Shown: piece after piece, positions 25,146 to 34,584 of the stretch
How the letters are laid out: the number at the start of each line of letters is the position of its first letter
How positions within the stretch are numbered: position 1 is the stretch's first letter
Source: Brevibacterium zhoupengii
GTDB lineage: Bacteria > Actinomycetota > Actinomycetes > Actinomycetales > Brevibacteriaceae
DNA: 64,000 nt
Assembly: GCF_021117425.1 (NCBI RefSeq)
Contig: NZ_CP088298.1
Coordinates: 682,001 to 746,000 of the forward strand
Reading direction: 5' to 3'
The notes under the pieces: generated by a model
Databases searched by the model: none
What the model saw: the letters and a program-made list of their open reading frames with translations, nothing else
What the model was told of the DNA's origin: nothing
Program-made: the position numbers and the translations under genes

Positions 25146-26442
25146 TCTCAATGCTCCGAATATCATCGCGGAGAACGTGCAGGTTCGCTATACAGTCAAC
25201 ACCAATGATCCAAGCCACAGGTCGAAAGGGCTACGGCGATTGGGTCAAGCTGCTCTCGGCCGTCAGAACCAAACAACGGTGCGTGCCCTGCGCGGAGTCA
25301 ACCTCGTCGCACGCGAAGGTGAAATGGTCGGCATCGTCGGCGCGAATGGTTCCGGCAAATCAACGTTCCTGCGAAATATTGCAGGTGTAGAACAACCAGA
25401 CCGCGGACGGATCCTGGTGCGTTATCAGCCGCTCCTTCTTGGAGTCAGCGCTGCACTTCAACCTGGACTGTCGGGCAGTGAGAATGTTCGACTGGGCTGC
25501 CTTGCCATGGGGCTCTCTCCGGATGAAGCTGTCGAGGCCTACGACTACGTTGTTGAGCTCTCTGCCTTGGGATCAGCAATTCATCGGCCAATGGGAACAT
25601 ACTCGTCTGGCATGGGAGCACGACTGCGATTCGCGATCGCTCTAGCTGCACGACCAAAGATCCTTCTTGTCGATGAAGCTCTGTCGACTGGCGATGCAAC
25701 CTTCGCCGAGCGCAGTGAACGTGCCATGGATGAGCTTTTGGCCGAGGCCGGCACCATGCTGCTGGTCAACCACGCAGCAAAAGTGATCCAAGAGCTGTGC
25801 ACACGTGCGGTGTGGATGCACAAGGGCGAAATCCTCATGGATGGTCCGGCCGAAGCTGTGGCGGAGAGGTACCGCTGGTGGGCATGGAACGTGGCCAAGG
25901 GCAAGGAAGATATCGCAGACAAGCTGCTTCACGATGTCGTCAGAAACGCGGTCAGCGATGAGATCAATATTCTTGAACCGGAACTGATCAAAGACCCGAT
26001 CCCACGTCATGCTGCCCGCAGCTCCAAGGTGAAGCCCGCAAAGAACGCTCGCCACGTCAAACGTCAGACTCACGTCGAAGAAATCGAAGCGACGGAAGAA
26101 CCACTCTTGGCCGCAGCTGAGTCACAGGTGTGGACGGAGAAGATCGACGTCGAACAACTGCCCCCCGCGAAATTTCCAGTCCTGCCCAAACCGGCGTCGG
26201 AGGCAGTCAGTGCGCCACGAATCCACGACGAGCCACCGCCTCTGCGGTTGCGTCCAAGCAATAAAAGAGTTGTCCTCCGCGCGGCGGATCCGAAGGACAG
26301 AGCCTCATCAGTGGCGGCATCAGACGACCTCACGGGGCGACGCCTCGAATCCAGGGCACGCAAGATTGCTGATGAACGTTATCTCGAGCGTCAGAAACTG
26401 AGGGAGACGACCGACTCGATTGCTCAGGATTCACACACATGA
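25132..26442 (+). CDS. ABC polysaccharide exporter ATP-binding protein with long disordered C-terminal extension
   Basis: This is a 436-residue protein. Residues 1-255 form the ATPase: Walker A GANGSGKST (70-78), signature YSSGM (157-161), Walker B ILLVDEAL (177-184) and H-loop His 214 in LVNHA, where Asn replaces the usual Ser before the His. Residues about 260-436 are rich in Lys, Glu, Pro and Ala with little hydrophobic content. They look disordered and do not resemble the beta-sandwich carbohydrate-binding domain of Wzt. The ATG at 25132 has GGAGGAGAG just upstream. The extension may be a docking tail for synthesis enzymes; this is inference. Confidence 0.88.
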   Translation: MAASDLNAPNIIAENVQVRYTVNTNDPSHRSKGLRRLGQAALGRQNQTTVRALRGVNLVAREGEMVGIVGANGSGKSTFLRNIAGVEQPDRGRILVRYQPLLLGVSAALQPGLSGSENVRLGCLAMGLSPDEAVEAYDYVVELSALGSAIHRPMGTYSSGMGARLRFAIALAARPKILLVDEALSTGDATFAERSERAMDELLAEAGTMLLVNHAAKVIQELCTRAVWMHKGEILMDGPAEAVAERYRWWAWNVAKGKEDIADKLLHDVVRNAVSDEINILEPELIKDPIPRHAARSSKVKPAKNARHVKRQTHVEEIEATEEPLLAAAESQVWTEKIDVEQLPPAKFPVLPKPASEAVSAPRIHDEPPPLRLRPSNKRVVLRAADPKDRASSVAASDDLTGRRLESRARKIADERYLERQKLRETTDSIAQDSHT

Positions 26443-27320
26443 ATATTGCGATCTTTGGCTCGTGTGTCAGCCGTGACACCTGTGAGTACATTCCTGAGTC
26501 GAATGTGGTTGCCTATGTCGCACGACATTCGGTGACGAGCCTTGAGTCACCGCACGGTACCAAGGGTGTGGACATCAGCGGACTCGATTCTGCGTTCCAG
26601 AAGCGGATGGTGACTAGCGATCTCAATGGGAACGGTGTCGCCAGAATAGTCAAGAATGCAGAGGGCCTTGACCTCGTCCTCATTGACCTTGTTGATGAAC
26701 GGCGAGGATTTTGGTTGTTTCGTGACGGAACGACCATAACAAACTCGCTCGAAGTCGAATCCAGCGGTGTGGCCCAGACTGCGCGCCAGGCAGGTGCGCG
26801 CTTGGTGGAATTCGGTACAAACGAGCATTTTGAGGCATGGAAGTCCGGGTTCGACAAGCTCAGAGCAGGTCTCGAGAAAGCAGGGTTGTGGGAAAAGACT
26901 GTGCTGCTCGATATCGAATGGGCGGGTGCAGTCAATGGTGCACAACATCCCCAGAATGATCGCATCGCAAAGATTGGCCGCCAATGGCGGAAGCTCCAGC
27001 GGGGTACTCGAAACGCGGGCCGGGTCCTTTCCCGAGGGCAAGGTATCGGCGAAGCCTGGACAAGCCTGCGAACCGTCAAGCCAACGGAGGCCGAAGACTA
27101 TGCTGACAGAGCTCTAACCGCTAACTCCAACTACATCAGGTATCGTAGAAAAGCACGCTCGCAGGCAGTAGCCTCAGTGGTGAGGTCAAGCAGCGAAGTC
27201 CGAATCGACAAGAGCCATAAATGGGGCCCACAGCCGTTCCACTATCGGGAGGCCGACTACCTTTCGATCGTCGGCAGTATTGTCGGACATGTGAAGGAGT
27301 TCGGCGGTGAGCACCATTGA
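26439..27320 (+). CDS. DUF6270 family protein, possible SGNH-like acyl hydrolase/transferase
   Basis: This is a 293-residue protein. The N-terminus IAIFGSCVSRDTCEY is the signature of DUF6270, and the C-terminal SHKWGPQPFHYREADY block is the other conserved family segment. The family is found in surface-polysaccharide loci and has no published function that I know of. The order GSC near the N-terminus and an invariant His near the C-terminus recalls SGNH hydrolases, with Ser or Cys as nucleophile; this is inference. Overlaps both neighbours by 4 bases (ATGA and TTGA), so it is translated together with the exporter ATPase and the glycerophosphotransferase. Confidence 0.75.
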   Translation: MNIAIFGSCVSRDTCEYIPESNVVAYVARHSVTSLESPHGTKGVDISGLDSAFQKRMVTSDLNGNGVARIVKNAEGLDLVLIDLVDERRGFWLFRDGTTITNSLEVESSGVAQTARQAGARLVEFGTNEHFEAWKSGFDKLRAGLEKAGLWEKTVLLDIEWAGAVNGAQHPQNDRIAKIGRQWRKLQRGTRNAGRVLSRGQGIGEAWTSLRTVKPTEAEDYADRALTANSNYIRYRRKARSQAVASVVRSSSEVRIDKSHKWGPQPFHYREADYLSIVGSIVGHVKEFGGEHH

Positions 27321-30300
27321 CTGAGCAACCGTGGCGAAAGGCACTGTGGCATCTGAGGCACGGCGGGCTTAATGGTCTCAAACAGTATTCGCAGAAAGCC
27401 AGATCTACGGCAAGATCTTCAACACCACCGGCTACTCGTAGGTCTTCCGCGGACGAAACTCCAACTCTCAGCGTGGTCGTTCCCGCGTTCAACGCAGAGG
27501 ACTTCATCGACCGATGTCTAGGAAGCATTCTCGAGCAGAAGAACATAGTTCTTGAGGTAGTCGTGGTCGACGACGGGTCAAAAGACGAAACTGCCCGAAA
27601 GGCGTGCGATATCTCTCGTGCGGATGATCGAGTATCGGTCATTACCATTGACAACGCAGGACCTGCTGCGGCCCGCAACCGAGGTATTGAGTCAGCGTCG
27701 GGTAAGTACCTGGCCTTCGTCGACGCCGATGACATTGCGCTGCCCGACGCTTATTCCACAATGGTTGACTCCCTGGAGCGCACAGGTTCTGATATTGCAA
27801 CAGGTTCTTACGTCAGAATCGGGTCGACTGGCAGGACAAGACCGAAGGTAACGGCGCGAGTCCACGAGCGGCAGCGACTGGCAGTCCGTCTGGACGATAT
27901 GCCGGAGCTGCTCGAAGAACCTGTCCTGTGGAACAAGGTTTATCGCCGTGACTTCTGGAATCGTCATGTTGGACAAATGACGAGCTTTGCCAATTACGAA
28001 GATCAGGAGCCAGTCTATCGCGCTCTAGTCGGAGCCGCTGCAATCGATGTTTTGACCAAAGATGTCTATGCTTGGCGACTCGCAGATGGTCGGAATACCC
28101 GCTCTCGTCGTAAGGCGAAGTTGACGGACCTCAACGCAAAACTTGAGGTGATTGAGGCTCTTGCACACACTTTGGAGCACGAGCCTGAAGGCGTCCGGGA
28201 ACATGCATATGCTATCTGGGTCGGAACGGACCTTGGAATGCATGCCGAGTATCTGGATACCGCGTCCAAGCGATTCCGAAACACGCTCTGTACTGCGGCA
28301 CATGATTTGAAGAAGGCAATGCCCCGTGGCGCGTGGAAGTTGATTCCCGCACAAATGAGGCTCTTGATGTGGGTGGTCGCCACCGGCCGAATCAGCGATA
28401 TCGAAGAGATTCTGGGAACGTGGGCGGAAGAAACAACGGCGGTTCCACTTGAGCATGTCGAGGGGAACTGGGTCGTATCTCCAAGCTACGTCGCTAGGCT
28501 CACAACCAAGCTGCCGCCACGCCTGTTGAAAGCCCAGCTCATTGACCTTAGGCCAGTTGCCGTTGTGAGAAATGCTCGATGGGTAGACGATCGAAAGATC
28601 GAGCTTCAGGGATGTGCATATATCCCTGGTATCGATCCATCCGTACTCAAGGTGCGAATGCGGGGCACAATGGATGGTGCTACAGTCTTCGACTTGCCCG
28701 TCGAGCCGCGTAATGACAATCGAGTTGACTTGGATACCGGCGATCCATGGCGTAGCTATGAAACAGGCGGTTTCCGGATTCGCCTTGACATCAGTGATCT
28801 CGGAGACTTGTCTCCGCGCGGAATTGACCTCGTAGGATCATTCGAAACTTACGACGTTCATCTGTGTTCGCCAGCGACATCGACGACGGTGGTGGGCATG
28901 ATCGCGCCCAGCCCGATACTTGGCAGCGAAAGACTAACCGTGGTCGCGGATGATCATGACCGACTTTCGATCCGTCCTGTGATCATGCCGAGAACACAGG
29001 TCGTTGCAGAGCGTGTGACACTACGAGGTGAATCGATCACGCTAACTCTAATGGGCCAACCGCAAATTCGCACTCTTGAGCTTGTTCATCAGGATTTAGT
29101 GATCCGACTGACAGCAGAAAACAAGTCGGACTTTACTGGTTACCTTCCATCTCCGCCTGATCAATATGAAGCCGGTGGCGAACGCATTTGGAAAGCCAGA
29201 GCACAACTATCCGATGGAACTACGACCGACGTATTTCACGAAGTGATCGACTACCTGCTGCCTAAAACGGACAGGGTCAGACCTGAACCTAATATGGCGG
29301 GCAGAGTTTGGCTCTCACAACGGTTTAAGCGAGTGAGTATCACCGGTGCCAGCAGTGACCGAGACCGGCTGCTGTTAACAGGGCGAATTGATCCACCAGA
29401 AAGATTGAGCGTCGTACTCAAATCATCGTCACAAACCATAGCTCCGGTTCTGTTCTCAATGCACGCTGACGGTTCTTTCACAGCTGTCTACAAGCTCACG
29501 AAGACAGGGACCGAAGGTGGAACCATAGCTGCAGTCTCTGGTGGGTATTATGTCCGTTTCGGCGAATCTTTTGACTCTTCCAACGGATGGGCTCGTGTGG
29601 CGGAGAAACTTGCAGTTCGGCCCGTAGACTGCTTCGCCGAATGGAACACTCTTCGAATCGAAGGCCGTAGTTCAAGCGCAGTTGCCATCACCGCTTCACC
29701 ACCATGGTCACCGCGAGAGAGAACGAAATACGGACGATTTCAGTTGCGTAAGCAGGAATGGGGCCCGTTAACTAAAGCAATCGTTTTCGAGTCATACAAT
29801 GGGAAATCCGCCAACGACAACCCACGCGCAATATTTGATGCAATCGTTGCCGAGCGACCTGACATCCCGCTCTACTGGTCGGTTCAGGACCGTCGGGTGG
29901 ATGTTCCCGAAGGTGGAATTCCAATTGTCGAAGGGACCAAGGCATGGTACAAAGCCCTCGCTACTAGCCGTGTCTGGATCAATAACAGCAATTTTCCACA
30001 TTACGTAAGTAAACGTCCCGGACAGTTCTACCTACAGACCTGGCATGGGACGCCGATCAAGAAGTTGTTATGGGATATACCTAGGCGACGTACGTCCTTG
30101 ACCTACCGCAGAACCATGAAGCGCCAAGTGCCTCAATGGGATTTGTTACTGGCTCAATCCGAAAGCGCTTCGAGGAATCTATGTACAGGCCTCGGCTATG
30201 CCGGCGACGTTCAAGTCATGGAAGCTCCACGGAATACTCGAATCGGCGCCCTAGAGAACTCAACCAGTTCGATACGTTCCCGATTGGGCCTGAGGCAATC

Positions 30301-30805
30301 GGACAAAGTCGTTCTGTTTGCTCCGACTTGGAGAGAACGACATCGTAAAGGCAAGACGATGCGTTGGGATGAGTTCATTGATCCACAAGATCTAGCAGAT
30401 GAGACTGGCACGAAGGTGATGGTCCGAGCCCACCACGTGAGTACGGTGAACCCCATGGAAAGTCACAATGTTCTGGATGTCTCAACCGAACCCCATGTCG
30501 AATCACTGCTGGTCGCAGCGGATATTCTAGTTACAGACTACTCTTCGATAGCCTACGATTTTGAACTTTTGAAACGACCAATAGTTCTTTTCGTCCCAGA
30601 CCTCTCAGCATATAAAACCGAAAGAGGCCTCTACTCTGCGTTTCCGAGACGCGCGGTTGTTACAGATTCGATTCCCGAACTCGTCGCAGCTGTACAGGGA
30701 CTGCATGTTGCGGCCAACTCGGACAGAGCATTTAATTCAAGCTATTCAGATTTAAATGTATTAATCGACCGTCTAATTAAATTAGCTTGCGAACAGCAAG
30801 ATTAA
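27317..30805 (+). CDS. GT2 glycosyltransferase fused to CDP-glycerol-type glycerophosphotransferase (TagF-like)
   Basis: This is a 1162-residue protein. A GT2 domain (about 47-270) has VVVPAFNAEDFIDRC, VVDDGSKDET and the DxD-like FVDADD. A central region of about 400 residues is beta-rich and unassigned. The C-terminal 340 residues match the TagF/CDP-glycerol transferase family, with INNSNFPHY, the key LQTWHGTPIKKL (His near 909) and LVTDYSSIAYDFELLKRP. The combination suggests it alternates sugar and polyol-phosphate addition. The start is TTG at 27317 in a TTGA overlap. The N-terminal ALWHLRHGGL segment is shared with the glycosyltransferase ending at 16078. Confidence 0.88.
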   Translation: MTEQPWRKALWHLRHGGLNGLKQYSQKARSTARSSTPPATRRSSADETPTLSVVVPAFNAEDFIDRCLGSILEQKNIVLEVVVVDDGSKDETARKACDISRADDRVSVITIDNAGPAAARNRGIESASGKYLAFVDADDIALPDAYSTMVDSLERTGSDIATGSYVRIGSTGRTRPKVTARVHERQRLAVRLDDMPELLEEPVLWNKVYRRDFWNRHVGQMTSFANYEDQEPVYRALVGAAAIDVLTKDVYAWRLADGRNTRSRRKAKLTDLNAKLEVIEALAHTLEHEPEGVREHAYAIWVGTDLGMHAEYLDTASKRFRNTLCTAAHDLKKAMPRGAWKLIPAQMRLLMWVVATGRISDIEEILGTWAEETTAVPLEHVEGNWVVSPSYVARLTTKLPPRLLKAQLIDLRPVAVVRNARWVDDRKIELQGCAYIPGIDPSVLKVRMRGTMDGATVFDLPVEPRNDNRVDLDTGDPWRSYETGGFRIRLDISDLGDLSPRGIDLVGSFETYDVHLCSPATSTTVVGMIAPSPILGSERLTVVADDHDRLSIRPVIMPRTQVVAERVTLRGESITLTLMGQPQIRTLELVHQDLVIRLTAENKSDFTGYLPSPPDQYEAGGERIWKARAQLSDGTTTDVFHEVIDYLLPKTDRVRPEPNMAGRVWLSQRFKRVSITGASSDRDRLLLTGRIDPPERLSVVLKSSSQTIAPVLFSMHADGSFTAVYKLTKTGTEGGTIAAVSGGYYVRFGESFDSSNGWARVAEKLAVRPVDCFAEWNTLRIEGRSSSAVAITASPPWSPRERTKYGRFQLRKQEWGPLTKAIVFESYNGKSANDNPRAIFDAIVAERPDIPLYWSVQDRRVDVPEGGIPIVEGTKAWYKALATSRVWINNSNFPHYVSKRPGQFYLQTWHGTPIKKLLWDIPRRRTSLTYRRTMKRQVPQWDLLLAQSESASRNLCTGLGYAGDVQVMEAPRNTRIGALENSTSSIRSRLGLRQSDKVVLFAPTWRERHRKGKTMRWDEFIDPQDLADETGTKVMVRAHHVSTVNPMESHNVLDVSTEPHVESLLVAADILVTDYSSIAYDFELLKRPIVLFVPDLSAYKTERGLYSAFPRRAVVTDSIPELVAAVQGLHVAANSDRAFNSSYSDLNVLIDRLIKLACEQQD

Positions 30806-30844
30806 TAGGAAAGCTCACTGGTCAGTCGCCTGTATTTGATCTGC

Positions 30845-30898
30845 AAGACAATTCTCGCGCGAGTCTTTAGACAAACACACCGATCGTCAGATTGTCTT
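30845..30898. other. Inverted repeats in the gap between convergent polymerase genes
   Basis: AAGACAAT (30845-30852) is repeated inverted as ATTGTCTT (30891-30898), enclosing the palindrome CTCGCGCGAG (30854-30863). The gap lies between two convergent TagF-like genes. The 38-base loop is long for a terminator, but the inner palindrome could form a short hairpin followed by TCTTT. Confidence 0.3.
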
Positions 30899-30903
30899 AT
30901 GAG

Positions 30904-33900
30904 TTAGATAGTCCATCCGAGTACGCTGCTCAATCGTTCGACTACTCGTTTTGACGCATACCCATCGTCCAGACCTGCAAATCTATTAACGAACGCAGTA
31001 TAGCGTTCCGTCGCGTCAACTGAAAACATTTCGTCAGATCTCAGAACGTCCAGCGCGTCTCCGGAGGACTGCACGATTGGGCCCGGGGCTATAGCTTCGA
31101 AATCTAGATAGAATCCGCGTACGGCATCACGATAGACTTCCATATCCGGACATAGGAAGACTATTGGGCGACCAGTGACTACATAGTCGAACATGATCGA
31201 TGAATAGTCCGTGACAAGAATATCGGATGCAGCGATAAGGTCATTGATGTCTGAGTACCTGCTCGTGTCGATAACAGACGGGGGGAGCTTCTTCGGGCTA
31301 GCGTCGAGAGAATTTGAGTGACCGCGATATAGGATTGTCGAAGAACTTCCAAGTACCTTAGCGGCATTAGCAACATCAAGATAGTCAACCCTGCTGTAAT
31401 GTCCTGATGGTTCTTTTAGGTCATCTCGCCAGGTAGGTGCGTACAAAATAACCCGCTGCTCCGGGCCGATGCCCAAACGGCGGCGAGTAGCGAGCCGAGC
31501 CGATGCAGACGCTGATGGACTGGCGAGTACGTCATTGCGCGGGTATCCGGCTTCTAACACGGTGCCGGAGTAGTCGAACGCCTCTCGAAGTATGTTGCCA
31601 GCCCATTCTGACTGAGCAAGTAACAGGTCCCAATGACTCTGTGACTCCAGTTGCATTAGTTTCCGGTAGCTAAGCGACAAGCTCTTGGGCGGGACATGAT
31701 TTCCAATCTTCTTAAGCGGAGTGCCATGCCACGTCTGCAAATATACCTGATCCGGATGTTTGTGAAAGAAGTGAGGAAAATTGTTGTTGTTGACCAGGAC
31801 TTTTGAGGTGCTTAATGCTGTGAACCATTCGCGGCTACCAAATATGACCTTTTGAGCACCGTTTGGAACTGCCGTCGTGGGGTTCCGTACCGTCCAAAGT
31901 CGCGTGGCACCGGGAAACTTGTGTGCAATCTCGGTGTCAATGGCAAGCGGGGAGTCGGCGACAGCGCTCCCGGCAAAGCTCTCGAACAGAACGGTGGACT
32001 CGTTGAACCCGCTACGCGGAGAAATGAAGACCGTGGAATTTGAGGCTTGATTCTTCCTTCCAAGTTCTGAGGCCGGATCAAGACGTTCAGATAGATCTAT
32101 CCGAACGGAGCGGCTTCTTCCGATTGTGTTTATCGTTATCAAATTGGATGGGGTCAATATCTGCTGAGGATAAATATCCTCTAGAGAATAGGACGCGGCT
32201 ATCCAAGCAGCGGCAGGGTGCGATTTTCCGGTTGCCAGGAGAACTTGGAGAATATAACTGTCATTCTGAATCGAACCAAATGTGGGAACATGCTTGGGGT
32301 CGGAGAGCTGAAACGCAACTTTGAATTTACGTTGACCATGGTCGATTTCAGCCGAATTCGGATGAACTATGCTGTGGGTTCCGACCAGAGCGAACGTGGG
32401 AGTCACGGACCTTGCTACCGCGGGCTCGAGAGTAAACGAACCCGTGACAGTTAGGGTGGTGCCGTCTTCGCTTATTCCTATACCTGTTGCGGTGGCGGCT
32501 TGCACCGGCCGATCCAGCACGGCGTATCCAAAGCCCGACATTCCTACAACGAAGTCCTGGTCCCGGCGCCTACTTGCTTGACCACGATTGATGGCAAGTG
32601 CCCACCGCATACCAGAGCTATTGACTATATGGAGGTCGAAGCGGTCAACGGATTTGGATGCCGAATACGTTCTGCAGGGTAAAGCCAGACAACCCTCGAG
32701 TCGATCATCGACGTCAACTATTGGCGCTTGTCCCGCTGCCTTTGAGTTTGCTGTCAGTTCGAGATACGCACCATCTCGCCATGCCGTTGACAGATCAACT
32801 CTAGAGTTGGAAAGTGGATCAATTTGAACAACAAGCTCGTTGTCGACTATTTCAATTCGGCTCGCAATTAGAGTTGGACGTAAGACCAGTACGCTCGTGT
32901 GTTGGCGGGGATCTCCTTGAAATGCAAGCCGAGCACCTCTGTCAGTAACTGACGACGCAGGCGGATACCCAGCAGATGAGTGAAGATCGCGTTTTAGGTT
33001 AGTCACAGTCCATGTGTACTCTCCCAAATGTAAATGGAACCGAAGTTCTAATTGAGGGCCCTGTGACGTCTCCAGGTCCGCCGCTAGGCTATCTACAACG
33101 AAACGAGGGATAGTAAGTATAAAACGGCGGTTCCGGTAGTCGTGATAATAACTGGAAAGATTTGGCGGTACCGGCCCGTCGCTGCTCGTTACCTCAAGCG
33201 TTGCTTCTACCGAACCGGTGGTGGGATCGAATAGATCAGCCGAATATCCACAGGGCGCGTCGAAATTGGGCAGGAAGCCGAAGCCAGTAAATACTATGTC
33301 GCCATTCGATGGTGACGCGTACGATTCAATCTGGACACGGGGCTCTATGCTCTGTGGCACGACCGTCTGGAGTTCAGTCGGTATAGAAAAATCGTGTCCG
33401 CCAATGTCTCCGACTGAGAAGTAGAGCAAGCCGTCTACGATTGTCCCTTTGTAAGCATTTCCCGTTCGTTCAAGATGTACGAGGAGCGCCTCCAATTCTT
33501 CGCGGCTTTTGTGTGAGACGTAGTACGTTAGTATCCGACGAACAGGGTCGATGGAACTAATCGCAGATTCCGGAGCTTCATCCCACAGGAGTGCTGTTCG
33601 CGTTGATAGCAGTTCAAAGAATTCGTCCGAGGCTCGCGGTACTTCGCGAATGTAAAAGTAAAGATCTTCGCCGAGGGTCTTCGCATACCAGTGGCTTATA
33701 TAGGCGTCACCCGCATCATCGATAATATCGCGTACTTTAAATACGACATCTAGACGTTGCCTAAGGTCGTCTACACTGGTTTTTTGTTGGGTAATAGATG
33801 AGTTATCGTCGCGCAACCTCCAGTTATAACCAACATCTTTCAATACGTCGAGCTTGGCACCCCCGACAAAGAGTCTCGCGGTGCACTCTTGATCCTCATA

Positions 33901-34584
33901 CAACGTTCCCTCAGGAAATCTCCCGACTAGTCGATTCCAAGTGGCTCGGCGGTAGACCTTGTTCCAAGCAAATACGTCCCACATGATTTCCGGAAACTCT
34001 TGGCCGGTAGTCGAATATCGATCCTTATCGTGTGCCAGATGCACCCAGAACGGCAGCCATTTATTCCTCTGATCAAATCTTGATACTGATCCTATGCAGA
34101 CATCTGAGTTCGTAGCTTGCAACGAGCGCATTGCGCGTTCGTATGTGCCAGTCGGAACCGTGTCATCGGAGTCCACGAATGTAATGAATTCGCTTGAAGA
34201 CTCGTCCAGGCCCCTGTTTCGGGCGGCTCCTAGACCCGCATTTGGCTGGTGGATCACCCTGACCCGCCTATGCCTTCGCGCATAATCGTCGGCCACTTGT
34301 CCGGTGTCATCTGTGGAACCATCGTTGATCACAAGCACGTCGAGGTTTGTAAAAGACTGCCCAAGAACCGAGTCCAAGCACGCCGGCAGGTACTCGGCGA
34401 CGTTGTAGGCGGGGACAACGACCGTCAGCGTCGGACTGAGATCCCTAGTAGACGGAAGCGACTCTCGAGATATTTGGTGGCCGTAGACAGGGACACCGAT
34501 CGTCTCGCGAAGCTTTTTGGAATCTACAATCCGGCCAAGCCCGAGATTGCGCATAGCTCGTGCCACAGAGGTCTTGGTAGTCAT
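30904..34584 (-). CDS. Second GT2 plus glycerophosphotransferase (TagF-like) fusion
   Basis: This 1226-residue protein has the same architecture as its convergent neighbour: a GT2 domain (about 52-280; VVVPAYNVAEYLPACL, VINDGSTDDT, FVDSDD), a long beta-rich middle, and a C-terminal CDP-glycerol/ribitol transferase domain with VNNNNFPHFFHKHP, LQTWHGTPLKKIG and LVTDYSSIMFDYVVTGRP. The ATG at 34584 has GGAG upstream and removes a 21-residue leader that looks non-coding. Sequence divergence from the other copy is high in the middle region, so the two probably use different acceptors or polyols. Codons are visibly more AT-rich than in genes before 27 kb, suggesting separate acquisition. Confidence 0.87.
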   Translation of the reverse strand: MTTKTSVARAMRNLGLGRIVDSKKLRETIGVPVYGHQISRESLPSTRDLSPTLTVVVPAYNVAEYLPACLDSVLGQSFTNLDVLVINDGSTDDTGQVADDYARRHRRVRVIHQPNAGLGAARNRGLDESSSEFITFVDSDDTVPTGTYERAMRSLQATNSDVCIGSVSRFDQRNKWLPFWVHLAHDKDRYSTTGQEFPEIMWDVFAWNKVYRRATWNRLVGRFPEGTLYEDQECTARLFVGGAKLDVLKDVGYNWRLRDDNSSITQQKTSVDDLRQRLDVVFKVRDIIDDAGDAYISHWYAKTLGEDLYFYIREVPRASDEFFELLSTRTALLWDEAPESAISSIDPVRRILTYYVSHKSREELEALLVHLERTGNAYKGTIVDGLLYFSVGDIGGHDFSIPTELQTVVPQSIEPRVQIESYASPSNGDIVFTGFGFLPNFDAPCGYSADLFDPTTGSVEATLEVTSSDGPVPPNLSSYYHDYRNRRFILTIPRFVVDSLAADLETSQGPQLELRFHLHLGEYTWTVTNLKRDLHSSAGYPPASSVTDRGARLAFQGDPRQHTSVLVLRPTLIASRIEIVDNELVVQIDPLSNSRVDLSTAWRDGAYLELTANSKAAGQAPIVDVDDRLEGCLALPCRTYSASKSVDRFDLHIVNSSGMRWALAINRGQASRRRDQDFVVGMSGFGYAVLDRPVQAATATGIGISEDGTTLTVTGSFTLEPAVARSVTPTFALVGTHSIVHPNSAEIDHGQRKFKVAFQLSDPKHVPTFGSIQNDSYILQVLLATGKSHPAAAWIAASYSLEDIYPQQILTPSNLITINTIGRSRSVRIDLSERLDPASELGRKNQASNSTVFISPRSGFNESTVLFESFAGSAVADSPLAIDTEIAHKFPGATRLWTVRNPTTAVPNGAQKVIFGSREWFTALSTSKVLVNNNNFPHFFHKHPDQVYLQTWHGTPLKKIGNHVPPKSLSLSYRKLMQLESQSHWDLLLAQSEWAGNILREAFDYSGTVLEAGYPRNDVLASPSASASARLATRRRLGIGPEQRVILYAPTWRDDLKEPSGHYSRVDYLDVANAAKVLGSSSTILYRGHSNSLDASPKKLPPSVIDTSRYSDINDLIAASDILVTDYSSIMFDYVVTGRPIVFLCPDMEVYRDAVRGFYLDFEAIAPGPIVQSSGDALDVLRSDEMFSVDATERYTAFVNRFAGLDDGYASKRVVERLSSVLGWTI

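Noticed and set aside
30845-30898. Treating the inverted repeat between the two polymerase genes as a firm terminator
   Set aside because: The arms are 8 bp with a 38-base loop and no long T-run; listed only as a repeat.
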